From Methanomicrobiales archaeon HGW-Methanomicrobiales-3 (GTDB lineage: Archaea; Halobacteriota; Methanomicrobia; Methanomicrobiales; Methanospirillaceae), in contig PGYK01000004.1 of assembly GCA_002839605.1 (NCBI GenBank), positions 173,351-237,350 of the forward strand: a stretch of DNA of 64,000 nt, read 5' to 3'. A model generated the notes under the pieces. That model made no database searches, was not told the DNA's origin, and saw nothing but the letters and a program-made list of their open reading frames with translations. Shown one piece after another: positions 26,723-36,268 of this stretch; position 1 is the first letter of the stretch; the number at the start of each line of letters is the position of its first letter. Made by a program: the position numbers and the translations under genes.

Positions 26723-27682
26723 TCAGCGGAGCTCGCCGCTGATGGTCACAACCCGCTCCGCGATCGGGATCTCCACACCGGCACGCTCCATGGCCTTTTC
26801 GACCACGTACCGTACACCCCCGCAGCAGGGCACTTCCATGCGGGCAATCGTTATCGATTTGATTGTGTGGCCACGGAAGATCGCTGCAAGTTTTTCGATA
26901 TAACTTTCGAGGTCCGGGTCGAGCTTGGGGCAGAAGATGATGAGGATCTTTCCTGCAAGGAGCTCCGCGTGAAAACCGGCGTACGCAAACGGCGTGCAGT
27001 CCGCAGCGATGAGCAGGTCGGCGTTCTCGAAATACCCGGCGCCCGGGTTCAGGAGCGCGAGCTGGACCGGCCACTGCCGGAGCGCAGAGTCCGTGGTACC
27101 GGACGGCTGGTGCATCCCCATACCTGCGTGCGGGCCTCTGCCCCGGTGGCCGGCACCGGCCGGCCGGTCGATGGTCCGTGCCGCCGATCCGGGACAGCCG
27201 GCGAATGGTTGCTTCCGGTCCGGGCCGGGCGGGCAGGTGGCCGGAGCAGGGGCGTGGCCGGATGGAGGCGGGGGCATGGACCCGTTCTGCACTGGCTTCT
27301 TCAGCACCGCTGCGTTGTCATGGTCGGGAATGGGAACCATCTTCTCCAGCAGGTACTCGATCGCCTCGTTGTACAGCCCCCGCTCGCCATGGTTCAGCAG
27401 GTGCTCAAGGTGCGCTTTGATGACGCCGGCACCCTGCGGAACGATCTTCGCCATCACAGCCCGTTCGTCGTAGGGCTCCGCTTCGCGCTCGATGACGCTG
27501 ATCGCCCCTTCGGGGCAGGTGCCGATGCAGGCTCCAAGCCCGTCGCAGAAGAGATCACTCACGAGCCGGGCTTTTCCGTCAATGAGCTGGAGCGCCCCCT
27601 CCGGGCAGTCGGGGATGCACTGGCCGCAGCCGGTGCATTTTGTTTCATCGATTGTGATGATGTTGCGTTTCACCAGGTCCAC
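26723..27682 (-). CDS. Double 4Fe-4S ferredoxin-domain protein
   Basis: 319 residues. The start is GTG at 27682 with GGAGGG just upstream. Residues 8-67 carry two clusters: KCTGCGQCIPDCPEGAL and CDGLGACIGTCPEGAI. A flexible central stretch (about 130-205) rich in Pro/Gly/His contains GCPGSAARTI. The C-terminal third has a Cys-containing domain (IFCPKLD, VPCCGGVRYVVEKA). This layout is that of the ferredoxin proteins, common in anaerobes and sometimes called cytoplasmic 4Fe-4S proteins, whose role is unproven. The gap region upstream ends with the PhoU gene's stop 89 bases away. Confidence 0.75.
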   Translation of the reverse strand: MDLVKRNIITIDETKCTGCGQCIPDCPEGALQLIDGKARLVSDLFCDGLGACIGTCPEGAISVIEREAEPYDERAVMAKIVPQGAGVIKAHLEHLLNHGERGLYNEAIEYLLEKMVPIPDHDNAAVLKKPVQNGSMPPPPSGHAPAPATCPPGPDRKQPFAGCPGSAARTIDRPAGAGHRGRGPHAGMGMHQPSGTTDSALRQWPVQLALLNPGAGYFENADLLIAADCTPFAYAGFHAELLAGKILIIFCPKLDPDLESYIEKLAAIFRGHTIKSITIARMEVPCCGGVRYVVEKAMERAGVEIPIAERVVTISGELR

Positions 27683-27771
27683 CCTCCATAATCCCGCGAA
27701 ATATCGTGTACCGTTCCTGAGCGGGGGGATTATTTATAGGATATGACCGTGTCATCTGCTCTTTGGGCAGG

Positions 27772-28809
27772 TTAACGCGGGGACTTCGACTTCCGCACCA
27801 GCCCCTCTTCATTATCAACAAGCAGGTTGATCACGGTCTCCGAAATATCTCCCGCATACTCCCCCGAGCGCCGGATACTCTCCGCAACATACCCGATGTT
27901 GATCGCAACCAGCGTCTCCTGCCTGAGCGTAAGGTTGTCGATATCCCCGCAGATCTTCACAAGGGCGCTGATGGACTCGATATTCCGGTGGGCTTCTTTC
28001 ATGTCGGCATTAAAGAACGAGACAATGCTCCGGTCAAAGATCTCAAGGGAGAGCGCACTCGCCTTCCGGATGGCGGCAAGGGTTTTTTGATCAATCTCCT
28101 GGCCCATAAGCGGGGATGCGTGCCCGGCGATCCGTACCGCGTGGTCGCCTACCCGTTCGATGATCCGGCTGAGCATGTTGTAGTACATCGCCATACCGGG
28201 CGCGATCCCCATCTTCCGCGAGAGCCCTGCATGATTCATGATCATCATCGTCTGCCGGGCGATGAGCCAGTTGAGCCGGTCAACATCCGTATCGCGGCTG
28301 ATGACATCCTGCGCAAGCGTTGGGTTCTGCGTCTCGAGAGCAGTTATCGCATCCTCGTGCATGGACCTGACAACCACATACATCCGCTTGATGGTGTTGT
28401 CAAACGGCATCTCGGACGGGTTGAGCAGATCCCGGATGGAGATGGTCGTTGCAGTCTCCTCCACCACTTCCTGGCCAATGGTCATCTGGGTAAAGTCCCG
28501 GACTACCGTGCGCACGAATGGCGCGAACCGCTCTTTTGCAGTGATGCGGATTGTTGAGAAGCCGGTGATGTACGCACCGATGAGCATCCGGAAAAGGAAT
28601 GCCGGATCCGAAACGATGCTGCTGTCGATCTCCTTTGTCCGCTGGAGCGGCTCGTCCGTGATCTTTTTTGTGACCAGCAGTGTCCCGTCCGGCTGCACAA
28701 TGAGCCCGACCGGATCGTTCTTTTTTATCTTCTGCTCCTCAGCCCAGTCCTTGGGGAGCGTCACCACGTACGACGCCCCGCCCGTCACCTGCACCCGCCG
28801 GATCTCCAT
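27772..28809 (-). CDS. AbrB-PhoU phosphate regulator
   Basis: 345 residues. Residues 1-50 form an AbrB/SpoVT-like DNA-binding domain (EIRRVQVTGGASYVVTLPKDW), and the rest is two PhoU-like helical repeats with metal-binding acid residues and the ERVGDHAVRIAGH signature. This AbrB-PhoU fusion is common in archaea and is thought to control phosphate uptake, directly through its DNA-binding end. It faces the pst operon across a 130-base region with inverted repeats, so autoregulation and control of pstS are likely. A good GGTGGTG ribosome site precedes the start. Confidence 0.88.
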   Translation of the reverse strand: MEIRRVQVTGGASYVVTLPKDWAEEQKIKKNDPVGLIVQPDGTLLVTKKITDEPLQRTKEIDSSIVSDPAFLFRMLIGAYITGFSTIRITAKERFAPFVRTVVRDFTQMTIGQEVVEETATTISIRDLLNPSEMPFDNTIKRMYVVVRSMHEDAITALETQNPTLAQDVISRDTDVDRLNWLIARQTMMIMNHAGLSRKMGIAPGMAMYYNMLSRIIERVGDHAVRIAGHASPLMGQEIDQKTLAAIRKASALSLEIFDRSIVSFFNADMKEAHRNIESISALVKICGDIDNLTLRQETLVAINIGYVAESIRRSGEYAGDISETVINLLVDNEEGLVRKSKSPR

Positions 28810-28827
28810 CTTCGCACCACCAACGAG

Positions 28828-28887
28828 AGAGAACGATGCTCTCTATGTTCCTCTATCTCTCTCTTTAGAGTATATAGAGAGATATAG
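28828..28887. promoter_or_regulatory. Operator/promoter region between AbrB-PhoU and pstS
   Basis: AGAGA-N7-TCTCT lies at 28828-28844. CTATCTCTCT (28853-28862) faces AGAGAGATATAG (28876-28887), an inverted repeat with a one-base offset, overlapping a TATA-like AGTATATAG (near 28868-28877) suited to pstS transcription. AGAGA/TCTCT units recur across the region. The layout is what a dimeric AbrB-type regulator would bind, covering both promoters. Placement is seen; binding is inferred. Confidence 0.55.
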
Positions 28888-28939
28888 TTTATGGCGAAAA
28901 GCAGTATATCCACTCCCATGAAAGGGATGATGGAACACC

Positions 28940-29851
28940 ATGAGTAAACCAGCGAATTCCTTTCTGATTTGTGCTGTCAGCCTTGTCGCGATCGTCATGC
29001 TCGCGCTCGCTGCAGGATGTACCGGGACCGAGAATACGAAAACCGCCACGCCCGGAACAGCAGATACTCCGGCATCTGCCGGCCAACGCGAGACCATATC
29101 GGTCAGTGGTTCGACCACGGTCCTCCCCATTGTGCAGAAAGCAGCCGACAGTTACATGGCAGCGCACACGAATGCCGACATCCAGGTAGCCGGAGGCGGT
29201 TCCGGTGTCGGGATCCAGGCTATCGGGAAAAAGACCGTCAACATCGGTATGTCCTCCCGTGAACTGAAGGCTTCCGAGATGGAGGCCAGCCCGGACCTTG
29301 TCGTCACCACCATTGCACAGGACGGGATTGCCATTGTTGTGAACCCGAAGAACGGTATTGAATCGATCTCGCTCGATGATGTTGCAGGGATTTACCTTGG
29401 AACCATCACGAAGTGGAGCGAGATCGCTCCCGGGGCAATGACCGGCACCAGCGACACGATCGTGGTTATCGGCCGCGACAGCGCCTCGGGTACCCGCAGT
29501 TACTTCGATGAAGAGATCCTAAAAAAGCAGACACCTGCGCCAACCATGCTTGAGAAGAACTCGAACGGTGCCGTGCTCCAGACCGTTGCCCAGACTCCGG
29601 GATCGGTCGGGTACGTCTCCATCGGCTTTGTCAGCGATGAGGTGAAGGCACTTCCCATCCGGTACAGTGACGACAAGATCGTTGCCCCGTCCCTTGCAAG
29701 CGTGAAGAGCAGGGAATACCCGATCTCACGGAATCTCTATGTCATAACAAACGGCAACCCCAAGGGTCTCACCGCCGACTTCATCGCGTACCTCCTCTGC
29801 CCGGCGGGCCAGAAGATCGCATTGGATGAAGGCTACGTGACCGTAGGGTAA
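28940..29851 (+). CDS. pstS: Phosphate ABC transporter substrate-binding lipoprotein
   Basis: 303 residues. The N-terminal signal ends in LALAAGC, the lipobox, so the protein is anchored by lipid at the outer face. VSGSTTVLPIVQKAADSYMA, the GGSGVGIQAIGKKTVNIGMSSR segment around the phosphate site, and GRDSASGTRSYFDEEIL with the TGF-type Ser/Arg/Asp ligands are PstS hallmarks. Binds orthophosphate and delivers it to the pstCA pore. First gene of the operon, 16 bases ahead of pstCA. Confidence 0.93.
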   Translation: MSKPANSFLICAVSLVAIVMLALAAGCTGTENTKTATPGTADTPASAGQRETISVSGSTTVLPIVQKAADSYMAAHTNADIQVAGGGSGVGIQAIGKKTVNIGMSSRELKASEMEASPDLVVTTIAQDGIAIVVNPKNGIESISLDDVAGIYLGTITKWSEIAPGAMTGTSDTIVVIGRDSASGTRSYFDEEILKKQTPAPTMLEKNSNGAVLQTVAQTPGSVGYVSIGFVSDEVKALPIRYSDDKIVAPSLASVKSREYPISRNLYVITNGNPKGLTADFIAYLLCPAGQKIALDEGYVTVG

Positions 29852-29867
29852 AAACCTGGAGCAGACC

Positions 29868-31823
29868 ATGGACCGGGCCGGCACGCAGATGGGGGATCCT
29901 GGCAGAGATTCTGGCAGGAATACAGCCGCCGCACTCAGGGAGAGAGGAATAAAAACCCTCTTCTTCTGCACGGCCGCGACCGCGGTTATCGTTGTCGCAT
30001 TCATCCTCCTCTTCCTGCTTGCCGATGCCCTGCCGATCTTCACGCTTGTCGGCCTGCCGGACTTCCTTCTTGGCCAGACCTGGGCACCATCAGCAGCCGA
30101 ACCCCTGTACGGGATCTTTCCGCTTATTGTTGGCACCCTGCTCGTCACCTTCGGGGCCATGGTCTTTGCTGTCCCGTTATCCATCGGCACAGCCGTGTAC
30201 ATAGCCGAACTCGCATCACCCCGGGTAAAGAGTATCCTCAAACCCGCCATCGAACTCCTTGCGGGAATCCCGTCCGTGGTCTTCGGGTTCTTCGGCCTCA
30301 TTGTTCTCACGGACTTCATCCGGGTTGTTTTCGATCTTCCGACAGGTGAGACCTGGCTTGCTGCATCCGTCCTTCTCGGGATCATGGCACTGCCGACAAT
30401 CATCAGCGTCTCGGAGGATGCGATCACCGCAATCCCCCGGGAGTACCGGGAAGGATCGCTTGCTATCGGTGCCACGCGATGGCAGACCATCAGCAGGGTG
30501 ATCGTACCTGCCGCGCTCTCAGGCATCGCTGCCGCCATCATCCTTGGCATCGGGCGTGCCGTGGGAGAGACCATGGCAGTGATGATGGTTGCCGGAAACG
30601 CGGCGATCATCCCGGACCCGATCTGGAACATACTCTCACCGGTCAGGACCCTGACCGGCACGCTCGGGATCGAGATGGGCGAGGTTGCCGTAGGGAGCGA
30701 TCATTACAGTGCGCTGTTTGGCGTGGCAGTCGTCCTGCTCGTCATCACGCTCATCATCAACCTCTCGGCCGTTGCCATTCTCCGGCACATCCACGAAGGG
30801 AGCTCAGCCCGGCCGGGACGAAAACCGCTGCTTCCGGCACAGCTCAAAGAACCCGTGTCCCGGTCCCTGAAGTACGGGCTTATCGGGGTTGTGATCATTT
30901 TCCTGTTTGCTGCCCTGCCCGTTCATCTTGCCGTAGGAATTCTGCTTATCGGGGTTGCAGGATATTTTGGGAGGGACCGGATCTCCCGGTTCCATATCGA
31001 GAAGGCATCGTTTGGGCTCATCATCATCTCTGCCCTGACCGTGCTCATCATACTGGTCATCATCCTTGCCGATATTGTCATCAACGGCCTTCCCGCACTC
31101 TCGTGGGAGTTCCTCACGCAGCCGCCAACCGATCTCGGGCGCGGGGGCGGCATCTACCCGGCAATCATCGGCACCCTGTACCTTGTTGCAGGAGCTATCG
31201 CAATCGCCCTCCCGCTGGGAGTGGGGGCCGCGATCTATCTTGTCGAGTACACCCGCGAAGGCCGGATCACGAAACTCATCCGGACGGGCGTTGATCTCTT
31301 AAACGGCACCCCGTCCATTGTCTTTGGCCTCTTCGGGTTTGCGTTCATCGTCATCTACCTGAACGTGGGGATCTCGATGCTGGCCGGCCAGGTCACGCTC
31401 GCCCTGATGGTCATGCCCACGATCATACGGACCACGGAGGAATCGTTAAAGAGCATCCCTGCGTCGCTGCGGGAAGGAAGCCTTGCACTCGGTGCAACAA
31501 AATGGCAGACGATCAGCCGGGTGGTTCTCCCCCCGGCAGTCCCGGGCATTGTCACGGGATCAATCCTCTCCATCGGCCGGGCAGCGGGAGAGACTGCGCC
31601 CATCATGTTCACGGCCGTGGTCTTCTCGCAGCGGTTTTTGCCGGACTCGGTCTTTGACCCGGTCATGGCACTGCCGTACCATCTCTTCATCCTTGCAACG
31701 AATGTCCCGGGTGCTTCTGCCAGCAAGTACGGAACAGCGCTCGTCCTGCTCATCCTGGTTGTCGGGCTGTACTCGGCAGCCATCTGGGTAAGAACCCATT
31801 TCCAGAATAAGATTCGGGGGTAA
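29868..31823 (+). CDS. pstCA: Fused PstC-PstA phosphate permease
   Basis: 651 residues, twice the usual length. Residues ~25-310 match PstC: six helices and the permease loop [23 protein letters not shown]. Residues ~340-651 match PstA, with its own loop [25 protein letters not shown] linker (~310-365) with two helices joins them. Each loop contacts PstB. Normally these are two genes; here one chain forms the whole pore. Its stop and the pstB start are 1 base apart. Confidence 0.9.
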   Translation: MDRAGTQMGDPGRDSGRNTAAALRERGIKTLFFCTAATAVIVVAFILLFLLADALPIFTLVGLPDFLLGQTWAPSAAEPLYGIFPLIVGTLLVTFGAMVFAVPLSIGTAVYIAELASPRVKSILKPAIELLAGIPSVVFGFFGLIVLTDFIRVVFDLPTGETWLAASVLLGIMALPTIISVSEDAITAIPREYREGSLAIGATRWQTISRVIVPAALSGIAAAIILGIGRAVGETMAVMMVAGNAAIIPDPIWNILSPVRTLTGTLGIEMGEVAVGSDHYSALFGVAVVLLVITLIINLSAVAILRHIHEGSSARPGRKPLLPAQLKEPVSRSLKYGLIGVVIIFLFAALPVHLAVGILLIGVAGYFGRDRISRFHIEKASFGLIIISALTVLIILVIILADIVINGLPALSWEFLTQPPTDLGRGGGIYPAIIGTLYLVAGAIAIALPLGVGAAIYLVEYTREGRITKLIRTGVDLLNGTPSIVFGLFGFAFIVIYLNVGISMLAGQVTLALMVMPTIIRTTEESLKSIPASLREGSLALGATKWQTISRVVLPPAVPGIVTGSILSIGRAAGETAPIMFTAVVFSQRFLPDSVFDPVMALPYHLFILATNVPGASASKYGTALVLLILVVGLYSAAIWVRTHFQNKIRG

Positions 31824-31824
31824 T

Positions 31825-32586
31825 ATGTCATCTGACGTCATCATCGCAACACACGATCTCAACCTCTGGTACAACAGCACGCATGCGCTCCAGTCAGTCA
31901 GCATGCAGGTTAAAAAGAACAACGTGACCGCGCTTATCGGCCCGTCGGGCTGCGGCAAGTCCACGCTGCTGCGCTGTTTCAACCGGCTCAACGATCTCAT
32001 CGACCACGTGCGCGTCACGGGCGAGATCACGCTCGATTCCGAGAATATCCACCGGCCGGGAACCGATGTCGTCTCGCTGCGCAAACGCGTCGGCATGGTC
32101 TTCCAGAAACCCAACCCGTTCCCCAAGTCCATCTACGAGAACGTGGCGTACGGTCCCCGGGTGCACGGCGTCCGGGACACAAAAGAACTCGACCGGATCG
32201 TGGAGGAGAGCCTCCGGCACGCGGCACTCTGGGACGAGGTGAAGGACCGGCTGTCAGACTCCGCACTCAGTCTCTCGGGCGGCCAGCAGCAGCGGCTCTG
32301 CATTGCCCGGACCCTCGCGGTAGGGCCGGAAGTGATCCTGATGGACGAGCCCTGCTCGGCGCTCGACCCGATTGCCACGGCAAAGATTGAGAACCTAATC
32401 GATCTGCTCAAGAAAGAGTACACGGTCATCATCGTCACCCACAACATGCAGCAGGCGGCCCGGGTCAGCGATTACACGGGGTTCATGTATCTCGGGAAAC
32501 TGATCGAGTGCGGGAAGACAAGTCAGATCTTCGAGCACCCGAACGAGGAACTCACCGAGAATTATATCACCGGACGGTTCGGGTAG
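31825..32586 (+). CDS. pstB: Phosphate ABC transporter ATPase
   Basis: 253 residues, full length. Walker [10 protein letters not shown] (about residues 38-46), Q-loop in [16 protein letters not shown], signature LSGGQQQRL, Walker [14 protein letters not shown] and the switch His in [12 protein letters not shown]. Dimerises and powers phosphate import through the fused PstCA chain. It begins 1 base after the pstCA stop and is followed after 10 bases by phoU. Confidence 0.96.
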   Translation: MSSDVIIATHDLNLWYNSTHALQSVSMQVKKNNVTALIGPSGCGKSTLLRCFNRLNDLIDHVRVTGEITLDSENIHRPGTDVVSLRKRVGMVFQKPNPFPKSIYENVAYGPRVHGVRDTKELDRIVEESLRHAALWDEVKDRLSDSALSLSGGQQQRLCIARTLAVGPEVILMDEPCSALDPIATAKIENLIDLLKKEYTVIIVTHNMQQAARVSDYTGFMYLGKLIECGKTSQIFEHPNEELTENYITGRFG

Positions 32587-32596
32587 GGGGAGAACT

Positions 32597-33247
32597 ATGG
32601 CAGAGAAATTTCACACGGAACTGGATAATGTCAAGAACGAGACCGTGGTTATGGCGCGGTTCGGCCGGGCAATGCTCCGGGACGCGGTCGACGCTTTGGT
32701 CCGGCAGGACCCGGATCTGGCCGAGGGGGTTGTGGCACGGAAGGACGAGATCCACACAATGGAAGTGCGGCTTGAAGAGGACTGCTACCACTTGATCGCC
32801 ACCGGCCAGCCCATGGCAAAGGACATGCGGACGATCGTCTGCACGCTCAAGGTCATCGCCGCGTCCCACCGGATCGGCCGGTACGGCAAGGTAATTGCAA
32901 AGATCGTGCAGGAGATCAGCGACAAGCCCCACATCGCACGCATGATGAGCATCCCGCACATGGCCGATCTCGCTATCGGCATGATCGATGATGCCATTGA
33001 AGCGTACGAGAAGGATTCCCTCCGGCAGATAGCCGAGTTCCCGGCCCGGGACGACACCATCGATGCACTGCGCCACTCGATCTTCCGCGAGGGCATCACG
33101 CACATGATGGAGGATCCCAAGACCATCACGCGGTGCACGCATTACATCATGGTGGCCCGGTATCTCGAACGCTGTGCCGACCATGCATGCAAGATCGCAG
33201 AGAATGTCCATTACATGGAGACGGGCGAACGGGTGGAGATTCACTGA
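32597..33247 (+). CDS. phoU: Phosphate-specific transport system accessory protein
   Basis: 216 residues, a standalone PhoU of two three-helix bundles. Signatures are VMARFGRAMLRDAVDALVRQD at the start, MRTIVCTLKVIAASHRIGRYGK, and ARYLERCADHACKIAENVHY at the end with the metal-binding Glu and Asp of the second bundle. It damps PstSCAB activity and phosphate signalling. A GGGAGAA ribosome site precedes it. The window therefore has two PhoU types, this and the AbrB fusion. Confidence 0.94.
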   Translation: MAEKFHTELDNVKNETVVMARFGRAMLRDAVDALVRQDPDLAEGVVARKDEIHTMEVRLEEDCYHLIATGQPMAKDMRTIVCTLKVIAASHRIGRYGKVIAKIVQEISDKPHIARMMSIPHMADLAIGMIDDAIEAYEKDSLRQIAEFPARDDTIDALRHSIFREGITHMMEDPKTITRCTHYIMVARYLERCADHACKIAENVHYMETGERVEIH

Positions 33248-33258
33248 GGTGATGGGGA

Positions 33259-33399
33259 ATGAGCGAGAAAAATTTCTGGAAAATTTTTCCGGTCAACCGG
33301 GATTCGGCTGATGCTGAGCCCATGCACCCGGAAGATCATGCGGCGCTGCTGGCGTGGGTGCAGGCCAAGGTGAAGGAGAACCGGCACTCGCTGTCGTAG
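33259..33399 (+). CDS. 46-residue ORF following phoU
   Basis: Starts MSEKNFWKIFPVNRDSADAE and ends QAKVKENRHSLS. It begins 11 bases after the phoU stop, with GAGGTGATGGGG just before the ATG at 33259 serving as ribosome site. Two in-frame choices exist in that region; the one used keeps a good site and a full frame. No homologue can be recognised by eye. The close placement, strong ribosome site and sensible amino-acid composition suggest a real small protein of the phosphate operon. Confidence 0.6.
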   Translation: MSEKNFWKIFPVNRDSADAEPMHPEDHAALLAWVQAKVKENRHSLS

Positions 33400-33604
33400 A
33401 ATCCCTCTCTCACCAAAACCCGCATCGGGTCCCCCGGGCCTCTGATCAACCCCAGTACATCCCAAATCCTGTCTGGGCACACGAAACCAGCCCTGTATTT
33501 TGTGGATCGTTCATCGTGTCCCGGAACTGATGGCCACAATATGGGCGGGAGGTATTGGTCAAAAGGGGATCATGAAATAAAAGTGAATTGCAGGAAAATT
33601 CCTG

Positions 33605-33919
33605 TCAGCGTGCAAGGAAAATTTCCCCATTCTCGACAAGCAATGCATATGCCGGTTGCGAACGGGCAGCCGGCCCATCAATGACCGCTCCCGTTCTGAC
33701 ATCAAAGACCGACCCATGGCAGAGACAGCGCAGGGTCTCACCCTCAAGTTTCCCATGCAGAAGGCTGCATCCCCCATGGATACATCTGTTCTCGAGCGCG
33801 AAGATCCCACTCCCCGTGTTGATGAGCAGGATCTCCCGGTCACCTGCCTTTACCACGTTCATATCACCGGCAGGCAGATCGTTTACCTGCCCCAGATGCC
33901 GGCCCTGTGAAGAGTCCAT
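33605..33919 (-). CDS. Rieske-type 2Fe-2S ferredoxin
   Basis: 104 residues. The two binding boxes are CIHGGC (about residues 45-50, giving C-x-H) and CLCHGSVFD (about 65-73), with usual spacing. Together they bind a 2Fe-2S cluster through two Cys and two His. The size fits small Rieske ferredoxins such as the NirD-like or dioxygenase-associated type. A stand-alone gene; the partner oxidoreductase is not visible in this window, so the electron route is unknown. Confidence 0.85.
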   Translation of the reverse strand: MDSSQGRHLGQVNDLPAGDMNVVKAGDREILLINTGSGIFALENRCIHGGCSLLHGKLEGETLRCLCHGSVFDVRTGAVIDGPAARSQPAYALLVENGEIFLAR

Positions 33920-34110
33920 GAACTAACCTCATCACCAGTGATGTTAAATCCTGGCACCCCCGTTTGAAACGGCTGCTCCAACAGCAGAGATGAAACGTGA
34001 GCGTATCCGAAAATTCCCCGGGAAAAGAAGATTACTCTAATAAAAGATCCCCCGGAAAAATCACCACTCCCCATCCCTTTTTATGCCCTCAAACGAATCA
34101 CAACACTACC

Positions 34111-35586
34111 ATGAAGACGCGGCCAAAAGCAGACCTGAAAACTATTGCATGGGAGGCCATGAAAAAATGGGACTTCCGGCCCCAGTTCCCGCTCGCGGTG
34201 AGGCTGGAGGTTGAGGAGATCGCAGACAGCCTGCCAAAAAACCTGCCCAGAGGCACCCGCGACCTGCGCGATCTTCTCTGGTGCTCGATAGACAACTTTG
34301 ATTCCGAGGACCTCGACCAGATCCAGCACTGCGAGAAGCAGGAGAAAGGAAAAACACTCATCCGGATCGGGATCGCGGACGTGGATTATTTTGTCCCAAA
34401 GGATTCAAAGACCGACCGGCACGCTCTCCACAACGGCACTTCCGTGTACCTGGGAGTTGTCACCTTCCCGATGCTGCCGGACAAACTCAGTAAAGGCATC
34501 TCCTCGCTCCTCCAGGACGTGGACCGGCTCGCGATCGTGATGGAGTACACCGTCTTCCCGAACGGCGACACCGAAGCCGGGGAGATCTACCGCGCCATCG
34601 TGCGCAACAAGGCAAAACTCGTGTACGAGGAGGTTGGCGACTGGCTCGAAGGAAAGGGGCCAGTTCCCGAAAAAATCGAAGACACCCCGGGGCTTAAGGA
34701 ACAGGTCATCCTCCAGAACAAAATTGCACAGCAGATGAACGCGTTCCGGATGGAGCGGGGGGCGCTCGATCTCGACACGCTTGAAGCAAACGCGGTGGTC
34801 AAAGACGAAAAAGTCCTCAACATGGTCGTCGTGCAGAAGAACATGGCGCGGAGCATCATCGAAGAGCTGATGGTCGGGGGAAATGGCACGATGGTCGCGT
34901 TCCTGACTAGAGCCGGCGTCCCTATGGTCCAGCGCGTGGTGAAGGTTCCCAAGTACTGGGACGAGATCGTCCTGCTCGCGTTAACGTATGACGAGCACCT
35001 GCCGGAAAGCCCGGATGCAAAAGCCCTCTCGGTCTTCCTCACAAAACAGCGGCTCAAGGATCCCGAGCGGTTCCCGGATCTCTCGTTAACCGTTGTCAAG
35101 CTGCTCGGGCCGGGCATCTACATGTGCCTTGAACCCGGCCAGCCCCCCACGGGTCACTTCTCGCTCGCGGTCATGGACTACACCCACTCAACCGCGCCCA
35201 ACCGGCGCTACCCGGACATCATCAACCAGCGGATCCTCAAGAGTGTTCTTGACGGAAAGGAATGCCCGTACTCCGTGCAGGACTTAGTCGATCTCACGGA
35301 ATGGCTCACCGACCGCGAGATGGCGTCAAAGAAGGTTGAGCGGTTCATGCGAAAAGCTGCGGCAGCCGAGCTCCTCGCGGAGAGGATTGGTGATGCGTTC
35401 GATGCGCTGGTCACGGGCGCAAGCGAGAAGGGTACCTATGTCCGGCTCATCGAGCCGCCCGCGGAGGGCCGGGTTGTAAGGAAGGAGCGCGGGCTCAAAG
35501 TCGGGATGAAAGTCCGGGTCCGGCTCCTTGCAACCGATCCGTTCAACGGGTTCATCGACTTCGAGTACGTGGGGACGCGGAGGTAG
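34111..35586 (+). CDS. RNB-domain exoribonuclease (RNase II/R type)
   Basis: 491 residues from the ATG at 34111; the upstream 38 codons are unlikely because of poor composition. The RNB catalytic core is clear: RGTRDLRDLLWCSIDNFDSEDLDQI with the acidic residues that hold Mg, IGIADVDYFVPKDSKTD, and the HSTAPNRRYPDIINQR motif near the end. A short C-terminal S1/OB-like tail (GTYVRLIEPPAEGR to FIDFEYVG) follows. 3'-to-5' exonuclease on RNA. Such archaeal enzymes are shorter than RNase R because they lack cold-shock domains at the N-terminus. Confidence 0.85.
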   Translation: MKTRPKADLKTIAWEAMKKWDFRPQFPLAVRLEVEEIADSLPKNLPRGTRDLRDLLWCSIDNFDSEDLDQIQHCEKQEKGKTLIRIGIADVDYFVPKDSKTDRHALHNGTSVYLGVVTFPMLPDKLSKGISSLLQDVDRLAIVMEYTVFPNGDTEAGEIYRAIVRNKAKLVYEEVGDWLEGKGPVPEKIEDTPGLKEQVILQNKIAQQMNAFRMERGALDLDTLEANAVVKDEKVLNMVVVQKNMARSIIEELMVGGNGTMVAFLTRAGVPMVQRVVKVPKYWDEIVLLALTYDEHLPESPDAKALSVFLTKQRLKDPERFPDLSLTVVKLLGPGIYMCLEPGQPPTGHFSLAVMDYTHSTAPNRRYPDIINQRILKSVLDGKECPYSVQDLVDLTEWLTDREMASKKVERFMRKAAAAELLAERIGDAFDALVTGASEKGTYVRLIEPPAEGRVVRKERGLKVGMKVRVRLLATDPFNGFIDFEYVGTRR

Positions 35587-35787
35587 GCCGGGGGTTTTTC
35601 CGCACGGGCTTTTTTTCTTTGAATTCTTTTTTTCCGGACGCTGATTCATGAGAAAAACCGGATCGTGATCGATTCAGATCGCGTGTTGGATTGAAGATTG
35701 TTATCGTTTTTTTTACTCTGGAGAAATCCTCCTTCCGGAAATTGTTACCCCTCGTGTGCCATCCCTGCCCCAAACGGGGCGGGGGCT

Positions 35788-35930
35788 CATGCGATACCTC
35801 CATATTACCTGAACTGGACACTCCGACAAAAATTGCTTTCATAAAAAAAAAGAAATTGTGGCCGCCGCGGGGCGCCCTTCGGGGCGGCGGCAAGCATCTT
35901 AATGGGGGTATGGGGGCATCAGCCCCCATA
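35788..35930 (-). repeat. Composite intergenic repeat, copy R5
   Basis: In reverse-complement sense the central part GATGCTTGCCGCCGCCCCGA onward matches R1, followed by a CACAATTTC flank, a T-rich stretch, GAGTGTCCAGTTCAGG and GAGGTATCGCATG as in R6. At its other end TATGGGGGC-ATCA-GCCCCCATA (35909-35930) forms a perfect 9-base stem. The same GGGGGC/GCCCCC stem theme appears in R2 and R3. The surrounding gap 35587-36268 contains no other clear gene except the short ORF below. Confidence 0.8.
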
Positions 35931-36170
35931 ATCTATCGTATGGAAATTGTGTTTTTCAAGGGAAATAATGTGAAGTGATAATGGGTCCGGGTTCGTTTGT
36001 GACCGACACCCGCCGGGGGTCCGGCAACCCCCTTCCCGGGCCATATGGCTTTGCAAGTCCCGGGATCCCCCGGGCAGCGCTCGCAGTAACGTTGCTACAT
36101 ACTGCCTCACCAATTCCCGTCGTAAAACCACGATAAATTCCGGAAGAATTACCGCGTTTTTCCGTATCAT
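35919..36170 (-). CDS. Short ORF from a repeat-borne block (tentative)
   Basis: About 83 residues from the ATG at 36170. The first 30 residues, MIRKNAVILPEFIVVLRREL and onward, match the pseudogene copy at 1403 in register, with conserved LVRQYVATLL. The C-terminal half (RALPGGSRDLQSHMAREG and more) has no match there. Its stop lies in the GC-rich hairpin of R5, so the 3' end may be noncoding. Because the coding frame is intact here and broken in the other copy, it may be a real small protein, or a remnant of a mobile element gene. Confidence 0.35.
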   Translation of the reverse strand: MIRKNAVILPEFIVVLRRELVRQYVATLLRALPGGSRDLQSHMAREGGCRTPGGCRSQTNPDPLSLHIISLEKHNFHTIDYGG

Positions 36171-36210
36171 TGCCTCATCAAAAATGGGGGGTGAGGCAAA
36201 ACTCATGTAA

Positions 36211-36231
36211 CCGGGCCCGTTGCGGGCCCGG
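36211..36231. terminator. Perfect 9-base inverted repeat with T-run
   Basis: CCGGGCCCG (36211-36219) faces CGGGCCCGG (36223-36231) across a 3-base loop, then ATTTTCTCTC follows on the + strand. Hairpin plus T-rich tail is terminator-like, but the genes around it run on the minus strand, so it could equally be part of the repeat mosaic. Confidence 0.4.
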
Positions 36232-36268
36232 ATTTTCTCTCCCCCGATAAGGGGGCGGGATTAAGTTC

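Noticed and set aside
29726..30661. 311-codon frame opposite pstCA
   Set aside because: Low-complexity product, shadow of the permease.
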